63,129 nucleotides of DNA, from contig JBEBGV010000022.1 of assembly GCA_040081265.1 (NCBI GenBank), positions 1-63,129 of the forward strand, written 5' to 3'. Below, one piece after another: positions 44,180 through 53,729 of this stretch. The translations under genes and the position numbers were made by a program. The notes beneath the pieces were generated by a model, which saw only the letters and a list, made by a program, of their open reading frames with translations, was not told the DNA's origin and did not search any database. Position 1 is the first letter of the stretch, and each line of letters begins with the position of its first letter. Origin of the DNA: JBEBGV01 sp040081265 (GTDB lineage: Bacteria > Acidobacteriota > Vicinamibacteria > Vicinamibacterales > UBA2999).

Positions 44180-45571
44180 TCAGTCTGGAAAAATCTTGCC
44201 GGGATTCAGGATACCGTGCGGGTCGAACGCCGCCTTCAGGCGGCGCATGAGTGCGATTTCGTCGGCTGAGAGTTCCAGCCCGATGTGGGCCTTCTTAGCG
44301 AACCCGATGCCGTGCTCCCCGCTGATTGACCCCTCGAGGGCGACCACGCGCTCGAACAGCGTGCGCTCAGCGGCAACCGCACGCGCCCGCTCATCCGCAC
44401 TTGCACCATCGAACATGATGTTCACGTGGATATTGCCATCGCCAGCGTGCCCGAACGACGCCAGCCGGAGACCGTATGCACGCTTCAAATCCGCCACGAC
44501 GGCAAAGAGCTGCGGGACGCGTCCCCGCGGCACGACCACGTCGTGATTCACCCGCGCGAGTCCTGTTGCCTTCAGTGCCAGTGACACGGCGCGCCGCAGG
44601 CCCCAGATCCGATCGCGCTCGGCGGCGGTGGCGGCTCTGCTGACGTTGCTGGCGCCCGCAGAGCGACACGCGTCGATTGTGCGCGCCATCTCTTCAGCCG
44701 CACCTTCGGGGCTTCCGTCGGTCTCCACGATCAGAACGGCCTGCACATCGTCTGGCACCAGACGTTCGCCCGTGTGCCGCTGAACGGCTTCGAGAGAATC
44801 ACGATCGATGAGTTCGAGCGCCACAGGAACGACCCGTGCCGTGATGAGCGCCGACACGGCGTCGACCGCGCCGCGAATACTGCCGAACATCGCCAGCGCC
44901 GTCGCCGTTGCCGGCGGCAGCGGAATCAACCGCAAGGTGATGCGGGTGATGATCGCGAGTGTGCCTTCCGAGCCCACCAGCAACTGGGTCAGGTCGTAGC
45001 CGACGACGTTCTTCACCGCCTTGGAGCCGGTGTGTATGACTTCTCCGGTCGGCAGCACTGCTTCGAGCGCGAGGACGTAGCGTTTGGTGGTGCCGTACTT
45101 GAAGGCGCGCGGCCCACCGGCGCACTCGGCCACGTTCCCGCCGATTGAACATGTCTCGAGACTGGCCGGATCGGGGGGATAGAACAGCCCGACGGCCTCG
45201 ACCGCACGCTGCAGGTCGCCGGTGATGACGTGCGGTTCGACGACGACAAGCAGGTTGTCCGGGTCGATCTCGAGAATGCGATTCAGCCGCTCCATCGAGA
45301 GCACGACGCCGCCACGGGTCGGCACCGCTCCGCCCGAATATCCGGTGCCTGCGCCGCGAACGACCAGGGGCACCCGATCCCGATGACAGAGCGACGCAAT
45401 CGCTGCGATCTGCGCAGTGTCGGCTGGAAACACGACGATGTCGGCGGGCGAACCCTTGCCCATCGCATCGACACCGTAGGCGCTCCTGGCACCGTCATCG
45501 ATGCGCACATGGGCGGCGCCGACGATGGCGGACAGCGGCGCAACGAGCGATGCGAATGAACCCTCGGCCAC
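44180..45571 (-). CDS. glcD: FAD-linked oxidase, GlcD-like (glycolate/D-lactate dehydrogenase)
   Basis: 463 residues from GTG 45571. FAD-binding PCMH domain with VVRGAGTGYSGGAVPTRGGV and SIGGNVAECAGGPRAFKYGT, and a C-terminal domain with the substrate/metal segment FGHAGDGNIHVNIMF and SGEHGIGFAKKA. It oxidises 2-hydroxy acids, such as glycolate or D-lactate, at the membrane. glcE and glcF are absent here. It follows the aminotransferase gene by 27 bases. Confidence 0.88.
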   Translation of the reverse strand: MAEGSFASLVAPLSAIVGAAHVRIDDGARSAYGVDAMGKGSPADIVVFPADTAQIAAIASLCHRDRVPLVVRGAGTGYSGGAVPTRGGVVLSMERLNRILEIDPDNLLVVVEPHVITGDLQRAVEAVGLFYPPDPASLETCSIGGNVAECAGGPRAFKYGTTKRYVLALEAVLPTGEVIHTGSKAVKNVVGYDLTQLLVGSEGTLAIITRITLRLIPLPPATATALAMFGSIRGAVDAVSALITARVVPVALELIDRDSLEAVQRHTGERLVPDDVQAVLIVETDGSPEGAAEEMARTIDACRSAGASNVSRAATAAERDRIWGLRRAVSLALKATGLARVNHDVVVPRGRVPQLFAVVADLKRAYGLRLASFGHAGDGNIHVNIMFDGASADERARAVAAERTLFERVVALEGSISGEHGIGFAKKAHIGLELSADEIALMRRLKAAFDPHGILNPGKIFPD

Positions 45572-45598
45572 GTCGTTGGTGCTTCCCGGTGACCCGAT

Positions 45599-46798
45599 TC
45601 AGCGAGACGTGACGGCCCGTGGCTGCAGGGTCTCCGCGAAACGGAGGATGCGGTCGGCCCCCTCGCGGAGCTGTTCCATCGAGGTCGCGTACGAAATACG
45701 CAGGTAGCCGGGCGCGTCGAAGGCCTCGCCCGGCGTCACCACGACGTGTTCCTTCTCGATGATCGCCTGCGCGAAGTCGGCTGACGTGCTGATGCCGTCC
45801 GGCGAGAGGAGCCCTGAGATGTCGGGAAAGAGATAGAACGCACCCTTCGGCTTCACGCACCTGATGGCGGGGTTCGCGGTGAGCCAGGCGTGAATGTTGT
45901 CGCGACGCCTGCGGTACTCGGCCAGCATCATGCCAACGGCGTCCTGAGGACCGGTCATGGCCGCCAGCGCCGCCTTCTGCGTAATCGACGTGATGTTCGA
46001 CGTGGACTGCCCCTGGATGACGTTGAACGCCGCGGTCAGTTCCTTCGGCGCGATCGTCCAGCCGCAGCGCCAGCCGGTCATCGCATACGCCTTCGATGCT
46101 GACCCGGCCAGCACCGTCCGGTCGCGGTTCAGGTCGAACAGCACCTTCGGGAGATTGTGCGGCACCGTCTCGTAAATCAGCTGCTCGTAGCACAGGTCGA
46201 CGATGATCCAGATGCCGCGCGCCGCCGCCACCGTCGCCACCGCGGCCATCGTCGACTCGTCGATCAGTCCGCCGGTTGGGTTGGTTGGGGAGTTGATGAT
46301 GATCGCTTTGGTTTTCGAGGTGATGGCCTTGATCAGCGCCTCGGCATGCACGGTGAAGCCATCGACGGGACTGGTCGGCACGATCACCGGCACGGCGCCG
46401 ACCAGCTTCACCTGTTCGGGAATGGTCGGCCAGTATGGAGAGTGCGTGATGACCTCGTCACCGGGATCGAACAGCGCGAGGGCGGTATTGAACAGCGCCT
46501 GCTTGCCACCGGCGGTGAGGAGCACCTCAGCCGGGGTGATCTCGACACCATAGTCTTTCTTGTAGCGGTCGCAGATCGCCTGGCGCAGCTCGGGAATGCC
46601 CTGTGAGGCGGTGTATCTGGTGAAATTGGCATCGATGGCCTGCTTCCCTGCCAGCTTGATGTGCTCGGGCGTGGGAAAGTCCGGCTCTCCCGCGCTGAAG
46701 TCCACCACGTTGTGCCCGGCGCGGCGCAGACGCTCTGCCTCTGCCGCCACCTTCATCGTCGCTGATGCGGATACCTGCGCCAACCGCTGTGCAAACAT
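45599..46798 (-). CDS. aspC: Class I/II aminotransferase (aspartate aminotransferase type I-b)
   Basis: 399 residues. PLP Lys in LAGSASKAYAMTGWRCGWTI, with the N-terminal FSAGEPDFPTPEHIKLAGKQ and NSPTNPTGGLID typical of the AspC I-gamma/I-b group. It interconverts aspartate and oxaloacetate with 2-oxoglutarate, and may act on prephenate or aromatic substrates. Upstream in the transcript is coaD, with a REP-like palindrome between. Confidence 0.93.
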   Translation of the reverse strand: MFAQRLAQVSASATMKVAAEAERLRRAGHNVVDFSAGEPDFPTPEHIKLAGKQAIDANFTRYTASQGIPELRQAICDRYKKDYGVEITPAEVLLTAGGKQALFNTALALFDPGDEVITHSPYWPTIPEQVKLVGAVPVIVPTSPVDGFTVHAEALIKAITSKTKAIIINSPTNPTGGLIDESTMAAVATVAAARGIWIIVDLCYEQLIYETVPHNLPKVLFDLNRDRTVLAGSASKAYAMTGWRCGWTIAPKELTAAFNVIQGQSTSNITSITQKAALAAMTGPQDAVGMMLAEYRRRRDNIHAWLTANPAIRCVKPKGAFYLFPDISGLLSPDGISTSADFAQAIIEKEHVVVTPGEAFDAPGYLRISYATSMEQLREGADRILRFAETLQPRAVTSR

Positions 46799-46825
46799 TC
46801 CCGAGTGTCTCCCTTGATCAGAAAC

Positions 46826-46846
46826 GGCGGGTCGTTCCGACCCGCC
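46826..46846. repeat. REP-like palindrome between coaD and the aminotransferase gene
   Basis: Nine-base perfect arms GGCGGGTCG and CGACCCGCC around TTC, followed by CTACGTACG. A second, weaker element (CGGTGGCC then GGTCCGCC, 46860-46879) follows directly and ends at the coaD stop. Confidence 0.85.
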
Positions 46847-46879
46847 CTACGTACGAATCCGGTGGCCTGACGGTCCGCC

Positions 46880-47377
46880 CTAGGTGCGACGACGGAGGCG
46901 TTCCTCGACGACCGAGGGCACCAGGCCGCGCACGTCGCCGCCGAGCCTGAACACTTCCTTGATGAGGCGCGAACTCAGGTAGGTGTACTGCTCGGCCGGC
47001 ATCATGAACACGGTCTCGAGGGTCGGCTCGAGATGGCGATTCATCAGCGCCATCTGGAACTCGTACTCGAAGTCCGAGACCGCACGCAGGCCACGCACGA
47101 TGGCACTGGCGCGCTTGCGCCGGGCATAGTCCACGAGCAGCCCGTCGAAGGTGTCGACCTCGATGTTGGGGTACTCGCGAAACACATCGCGAATCATCGC
47201 CACGCGATCCTCGGCGCTGAACAGCGGCGTTTTTTCCGAATTGACGAGCACCCCGACGACGATCCGCTCGAAGAGGTGCGCGCACCTGAGCACGATGTCG
47301 ACGTGACCGTTGGTGAGCGGATCGAACGAACCCGGAAACAGGGCCACCCGACCGCGTGGCGCTTCTGCAGCACTCAC
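46880..47377 (-). CDS. coaD: Phosphopantetheine adenylyltransferase CoaD
   Basis: 165 residues. Nucleotidyltransferase motif ALFPGSFDPLTNGHVDIVLR, and later YTYLSSRLIKEVF, both standard for CoaD. It makes dephospho-CoA from pantetheine phosphate and ATP. GTG at 47377 overlaps the rsmD stop as GTGA. The rsmD-coaD pairing is widely conserved. Confidence 0.97.
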   Translation of the reverse strand: MSAAEAPRGRVALFPGSFDPLTNGHVDIVLRCAHLFERIVVGVLVNSEKTPLFSAEDRVAMIRDVFREYPNIEVDTFDGLLVDYARRKRASAIVRGLRAVSDFEYEFQMALMNRHLEPTLETVFMMPAEQYTYLSSRLIKEVFRLGGDVRGLVPSVVEERLRRRT

Positions 47378-47925
47378 GGTTCCCCCTCGACCCGCCTCAG
47401 CAGGGTCAACGTGCTGTCACCGGAACGGATATCTCGCATGCGTCTGAGAGAGGCAGGCACTTCAGGATCGGTGCGCGTGGCCCGCTCGAGCACGATCACC
47501 CCGCCCTGCTCGAGGCGCCCGCCAGCAGCATCGAGCACGGCGCCAAGTTCGGTCACGTCGTACGGCGGATCGAGCACGATGACGTCGAACCGCGTCTCTG
47601 CCGGCAGGCGGGAGAGCGCCGTCGCCACGTCAGCCTGCTCGATAGTATAGCCCGCCGTGACGGCGCATCCGGCCAGGTTCTCCCGGATTAGCGCCACGGC
47701 TCGGCGATCGCGCTCGATGAACTGCACATGCGCAGCGCCACGGCTCAGGGCTTCGATGCCCACAGCCCCCGTGCCGGCAAATCCGTCCAGCCATCGGGCA
47801 CCAGCCGTGCAGCCAGCGAGGACGTTGAACAGCGTCTCCCGCAGCTTGTCGGAGGTCGGACGAAGGCCTTCCCATGTGGGCGCCTTCAATCGGCGTCCTT
47901 TCAACGTGCCGGCGATGATGCGCAT
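47374..47925 (-). CDS. rsmD: 16S rRNA (guanine966-N2)-methyltransferase RsmD
   Basis: 183 residues. SAM-binding region LDGFAGTGAVGIEALSRGAA and catalytic DPPY in DVIVLDPPYDVTELG. N-terminus MRIIAGTLKGRRLKAP is the usual one. It modifies G966 of 16S rRNA. Five bases after recG and overlapping coaD. Confidence 0.96.
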   Translation of the reverse strand: MRIIAGTLKGRRLKAPTWEGLRPTSDKLRETLFNVLAGCTAGARWLDGFAGTGAVGIEALSRGAAHVQFIERDRRAVALIRENLAGCAVTAGYTIEQADVATALSRLPAETRFDVIVLDPPYDVTELGAVLDAAGGRLEQGGVIVLERATRTDPEVPASLRRMRDIRSGDSTLTLLRRVEGEP

Positions 47926-47930
47926 CCGGC

Positions 47931-50036
<2,106 letters not shown>

Positions 50037-50039
50037 GCC

Positions 50040-50636
50040 CTACTGCACGACCACGGCTTCGCCGCGGCCGACCTCGAGCTGGCGGATGTCGGCGGGGAGC
50101 GGAAACGGATCGTCAAGGCTTGCGCCGCGCGGCTTGTCGTCGCTGCGGGTGTAGAGGCTGAGGAGTTCCTGCAGGACGATCTTCGGCACCGGCAGACCGC
50201 CCAGGGTCGCCGACTCCAGCGAGAAGCGACCGACGCCGTCGCGTGTCTGCAAGGTACCCGTCGCCGTGAGTGGCACGCGGCCGCCGAGCAGCGAAAACGG
50301 ATCCAGCCATCCCCCCGTTGATCGGCGGCGACCCACCGCTTCAAGGTCCACGGTGGCCTGGGCCGTCAGCCGTCCCGCCCCGGTGATCGTCACCTGCGGG
50401 TTGGTGATCCCCTCGGGGAGGACGGGCTGGGCGCGATACGCGAACCACGAATTGAGCTCGTCTTCGCTCACCGGCGTCCGCCGCGCCGGTGTGCCGGGAC
50501 GTTTCGGACTGTTGATCTGCTGGACCTTTCGCTCGAAGGCGTCGGCGTGCTGGCGCGTCAGAGTGGCCCCGTCGAGCGAGGCGCACGTCAGCAGAACCCC
50601 GAATGCACACGCGGATCTTCGGCCCAAATTGCTCAT
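50040..50636 (-). CDS. Hypothetical exported protein upstream of recG
   Basis: 198 residues, unrecognised family. Possible signal peptide (ACAFGVLLTCASLDGATL). The mature part contains EDELNSWFAYRAQPVLPEGI, a run that resembles the lipid-binding LmeA/DUF2993 type of protein, then beta strands (VTITGAGRLTAQATVDLEAV). The end VPKIVLQELLSLYTR is also consistent with such periplasmic proteins. It is the first gene of the recG-rsmD-coaD transcript and is divergent from lexA, so it may share control with lexA. Confidence 0.7.
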   Translation of the reverse strand: MSNLGRRSACAFGVLLTCASLDGATLTRQHADAFERKVQQINSPKRPGTPARRTPVSEDELNSWFAYRAQPVLPEGITNPQVTITGAGRLTAQATVDLEAVGRRRSTGGWLDPFSLLGGRVPLTATGTLQTRDGVGRFSLESATLGGLPVPKIVLQELLSLYTRSDDKPRGASLDDPFPLPADIRQLEVGRGEAVVVQ

Positions 50637-50679
50637 GTCGTCTCTCTGGCGGCTGACACGCCGAGTGTAACACCTCGCC

Positions 50680-50708
50680 TTGTTCTTCGCTTTATATTCG
50701 CGTATAGT
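50680..50708 (+). promoter_or_regulatory. lexA promoter
   Basis: TTGTTC (50680-50685), 17-base spacer, TATAGT (50703-50708); the -10 matches five of six. It lies in an AT-rich island with an imperfect palindrome TATATTCG/CGTATAGT across the -10, a candidate LexA autoregulatory site. The operator consensus of this group is unknown to me. Confidence 0.6.
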
Positions 50709-50734
50709 TTCGCCATCGTTTCCGTGGAGGGACT

Positions 50735-51340
50735 GTGCTGCCGCTGACCAAACGCCAACGCGAAATCCTCGACTACCTCAACGAGTTCATCCAGCAGCAC
50801 GGGTACGCCCCGAGCCTCGAGGAAATCGGCCGCAGGTTCAACCTGTCGTCGCTCGCGACCGTACACAAGCACCTGACCAACCTTCAGGAAAAGGGATTCA
50901 TCCGTCGCGCGTGGAACCGCAGCCGTTCAGTCGAGGTGGTGCCCTCCCGGTCGGGCGGCCGCGCTGTCGAGCTGCCGATGCTCGGGTTTGTCGCCGCTGG
51001 GTCACCGATTGAAGCCGTCGCCGGCACCGAGACCATTGCCGTGCCCGACACGCTGGCCGGCAAGCGCGACAGCTATGTGCTCCGCGTCAAGGGTGACTCG
51101 ATGATCGACGAGCAGATCCGCGATGGCGACTTCGTCATCGTCGAAGACCGGAAGTCGGCCGACAACGGTGAGATGGTCATCGCCCTGGTCGGGGGACTCG
51201 ACGTGACGCTCAAGAAGTTCTACCGTGAGAGCGGTCGCATTCGGCTGCAGCCGGCCAATCCGGCCATGCAGCCGATGTTCTTCGACCCTGATCACGTGCA
51301 GGTGCAGGGCGTGGTGGTCGGGGTCATGCGCAAGTACTGA
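50735..51340 (+). CDS. lexA: SOS repressor LexA
   Basis: 201 residues from GTG 50735 with GGAGG close upstream. Winged helix-turn-helix (TKRQREILDYLNEFIQQHGY, APSLEEIGRRF) and S24 peptidase domain. Self-cleavage site is A88-G89 in GFVAAGSP, catalytic Ser122 in KGDSMID and Lys160 in DVTLKKF, matching E. coli LexA spacing. RecA-stimulated autocleavage derepresses SOS genes. Confidence 0.97.
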   Translation: MLPLTKRQREILDYLNEFIQQHGYAPSLEEIGRRFNLSSLATVHKHLTNLQEKGFIRRAWNRSRSVEVVPSRSGGRAVELPMLGFVAAGSPIEAVAGTETIAVPDTLAGKRDSYVLRVKGDSMIDEQIRDGDFVIVEDRKSADNGEMVIALVGGLDVTLKKFYRESGRIRLQPANPAMQPMFFDPDHVQVQGVVVGVMRKY

Positions 51341-51358
51341 CACACGCGTTCCCCACAC

Positions 51359-51378
51359 GCCGGGTCTGACGACCCGGC
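51359..51378. repeat. REP-like palindrome downstream of lexA
   Basis: Arms GCCGGGTC and GACCCGGC around TGAC, followed by CTACGCACGG. It lies between lexA and the next gene in the same direction. Confidence 0.85.
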
Positions 51379-51394
51379 CTACGCACGGATATAT

Positions 51395-51721
51395 ATGGCC
51401 GACCAACCAGCCGAGTCCAAGCAGATCAACTTCACCATCGTTCCAGACGACCAGTCGACCGAGCCTCGCACCTACGCGAACTTCTGTTCGATTGCGCACA
51501 CGCCCTTCGACTTCACCTTGACCTTCTGCGAGGTCCTGCCGCTCTCGGAAAAAGAACTGCGCGACGCACAGAACAACGCGGTGGTGCGCGCGCCGGTTCG
51601 TGCGCGCATCGTGGTGCCGGTTCAGTTTGTCCCGACGCTCGTCCAGGCGCTGCAGGAGCACATGCGCGTCTTTTCCGAGTCGTACTCGAATGTCGGCTGG
51701 ACCAAGGGGCCGGTGCACTGA
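51395..51721 (+). CDS. DUF3467 domain protein
   Basis: 108 residues. The central part (TYANFCSIAHTPFDFTLTFC) and VRARIVVPVQFVPTLVQALQ match the DUF3467 family, small proteins of unknown function found in many bacteria. The stop TGA at 51719-51721 overlaps the CTG start of nth, so the two are coupled. Role unknown. Confidence 0.8.
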   Translation: MADQPAESKQINFTIVPDDQSTEPRTYANFCSIAHTPFDFTLTFCEVLPLSEKELRDAQNNAVVRAPVRARIVVPVQFVPTLVQALQEHMRVFSESYSNVGWTKGPVH

Positions 51722-52386
51722 AGTCACCCGCCGAGACGCGTCGCATCATCGAGACGCTGGCCACACAGCATCCCAACGCCGACACCGAACTGCACTATCG
51801 CAACGCATTCGAGTTGCTGGTGGCCACGATGCTCTCGGCGCAGTCCACCGATGCGCGCGTCAACCTCGTGACACCGGCCCTGTTCGAGCGGTATCCGGAC
51901 GCCACGGCACTGGCACGCGCGAGCACAGACGATCTCGAGGTGATGGTGCAGTCCACCGGATTCTTCCGGCAGAAGAGCCGTGCGCTCCTGGGCATGGCGC
52001 AGCGACTGGTCCAGGACCACGGCGGCGCCGTGCCGGCCGACATGGAGGCGCTGACGTCGCTCCCGGGCGTGGGACGGAAGACAGCCAACGTGGTCCTCGG
52101 ACATGCGCTCGGAGTTCCGGGCCTGCCTGTCGACAGGCACGTACTGCGGGTGTCGAACCGGATCGGGATTGGTGAAGGTGACGACCCCGAGAAGGTCGAG
52201 CGCCAGCTGTGCGAGCACCTGCCGCCCAGAATCTGGACGCTGGCCTCAGACGTCCAGATCCTGCACGGACGACGCATCTGCCGACCCAAACCTGCCTGCG
52301 ACAGTTGCAGCGTCCGAAAGGACTGCAACTACTTCATCGCTCTCGGGGCCAAGGCGAGCCCCCGCAAGCGTCGAAAGACATCGTGA
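51718..52386 (+). CDS. nth: Endonuclease III, CTG start
   Basis: 222 residues from CTG 51718, in a CTGA overlap with the previous stop and an AAGGGG eight bases upstream. This start gives a normal Nth N-terminus (KSPAETRRIIETLATQHPNA); a TTG at 51814 would cut it. Helix-hairpin-helix LPGVGRKTANVVL with catalytic Lys, PVDRHVLRVSNRIG with catalytic Asp, and a C-terminal 4Fe-4S motif CRPKPACDSCSVRKDC, with five residues between the first two cysteines instead of six. It removes oxidised pyrimidines. Confidence 0.93.
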   Translation: MKSPAETRRIIETLATQHPNADTELHYRNAFELLVATMLSAQSTDARVNLVTPALFERYPDATALARASTDDLEVMVQSTGFFRQKSRALLGMAQRLVQDHGGAVPADMEALTSLPGVGRKTANVVLGHALGVPGLPVDRHVLRVSNRIGIGEGDDPEKVERQLCEHLPPRIWTLASDVQILHGRRICRPKPACDSCSVRKDCNYFIALGAKASPRKRRKTS

Positions 52387-52787
52387 ACCCGCTACGACTC
52401 GAACGGGCACGCTTCGAACGGCTGGTGGCCGAAGCGCTCCAGCAGATTCCCAGGCGATTCCGGAGCGAGATGAAGAACCTCGCGGTCGTCGTCGAGGATG
52501 AACCCGACCTGGCGACGCTGGCCTCGGTCGATCTCGAGCCACCGGATTCGCTCTACGGCTTGTACCAGGGCACTCCCCTGCCCGAGCGGAGCTGGGCTCA
52601 CGGCAATCAACTGCCCGACCGCATCACGCTCTACCAGCGTCCGATCGAAGAGGACTGCGACGATGAGGACGAGGTGCGCGACATGATTGGCGAGACGCTC
52701 ATCCACGAGATCGGTCACTACTTCGGACTGAGCGAGGAAGAGATCGAAGAGATTGAAGCACGGTACTGGCGTGGCGAAGAGGACTGA
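52383..52787 (+). CDS. Small zincin-like metallopeptidase family protein
   Basis: 134 residues from GTG 52383 (GTGA overlap with nth). The zinc motif HEIGHYFGLSEEEIEEIEAR near the C-terminus is the mark of the small DUF1025-type zincin family. The N-terminal half (FERLVAEALQQIPRRFRSEM) is helical. Substrate unknown. It overlaps rsmA by 17 bases. Confidence 0.9.
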   Translation: MNPLRLERARFERLVAEALQQIPRRFRSEMKNLAVVVEDEPDLATLASVDLEPPDSLYGLYQGTPLPERSWAHGNQLPDRITLYQRPIEEDCDDEDEVRDMIGETLIHEIGHYFGLSEEEIEEIEARYWRGEED

Positions 52788-53601
52788 CGCGGCCGGCGCG
52801 CGTGAGTACAGGCCCCGGCCGAGGAAGCGGTTCGGACAGCACTTCCTCGAGGCTGCCTGGGTCACCAAGCTGATCGACGCGCTCAACGCCGCGCCCACCG
52901 ACACCTTTCTCGAGATCGGGCCGGGACGCGGCGCGCTGACCCTGCCCCTGGCGCCACGAGTCGGCCGGCTGATTGCCGTTGAAATCGACCGCGATCTGGC
53001 AGCGTCGCTCCCCTCCGTGCTGCCGAGCCATGCCCGTGTTGTCTGCGCCGACTTCCTCGACGTGGACCTCGCGCAGCTGCTTGCCGACGAGTCGCGGCCA
53101 GTTCGAGTGGTCGGCAACCTCCCCTACAACGTGTCGTCGCCGATTCTGTTCAAACTGCTGAGGGCCTCCGACCAGGGCCGTACCCTGTCGGACGCCACCG
53201 TCATGCTCCAGCGCGAGGTCGCGGAGCGTCTGGCGGCCACGCCCGGCAGCAGCGACTACGGAGCCTTGGCGGTGCAGACGGCCCTGACGGCAGACGTGGA
53301 GCGCCTGCTCACGTTGCCTCCGGGCGCCTTCAGACCCCCTCCCAAGGTGTGGTCGGCCGTGGTGCGTCTCCGGTTTCGTCCGCCGACCTTCGAGGTCGGC
53401 TCCCCGGCCACCTTCGAGCGCATCGTCCGAGGGGTCTTTCTGCAGCGCCGGAAGACCCTGGCGAACGCCCTCAAGCCGGTCGCCCACGCGCTCGGCGTCA
53501 ATGCAATTGATCTTATTGATAAAGCAGGACTTGACGGCTCTGTCCGTCCGGAAACCCTGCGGCCCTCTGACTTCGGGCTCCTGGCGAGAGCTGTGCTATA
53601 G
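52771..53601 (+). CDS. rsmA: 16S rRNA dimethyladenosine transferase RsmA
   Basis: 276 residues from GTG 52771; an upstream TTG (52753) is unlikely. RFGQHFLEAAWVTKLIDAL is the family start, SAM motif EIGPGRGALTLPLAP, catalytic NLPYNVSSPILFK. It dimethylates A1518 and A1519 of 16S rRNA. It overlaps the zincin gene. Confidence 0.95.
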   Translation: MAKRTDAAGAREYRPRPRKRFGQHFLEAAWVTKLIDALNAAPTDTFLEIGPGRGALTLPLAPRVGRLIAVEIDRDLAASLPSVLPSHARVVCADFLDVDLAQLLADESRPVRVVGNLPYNVSSPILFKLLRASDQGRTLSDATVMLQREVAERLAATPGSSDYGALAVQTALTADVERLLTLPPGAFRPPPKVWSAVVRLRFRPPTFEVGSPATFERIVRGVFLQRRKTLANALKPVAHALGVNAIDLIDKAGLDGSVRPETLRPSDFGLLARAVL

Positions 53602-53668
53602 TTCTGCCCGCAAGTCGTTGTTCCCGCCGGAGTTTCAGGCGTTCCCAGCGTCCTGACCCGTCACGACG

Positions 53669-53708
53669 AGCACCCGCCAGGGTGGTCGCCTGTGGCATGT
53701 GCTTTTTT
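53669..53708 (+). terminator. Intrinsic-terminator-like hairpin before rnjA
   Basis: AGCAC (53669-53673) pairs with GTGCT (53699-53703), with an inner GCCA/TGGC pairing, followed by six T. It follows rsmA by 67 bases and precedes the rnjA ATG by 21 bases. A TATAGT box at 53597-53602 upstream raises the possibility that it sits in the rnjA leader and acts as an attenuator. Confidence 0.65.
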
Positions 53709-53729
53709 GGGTCCCGAACTGGGCTCTGA

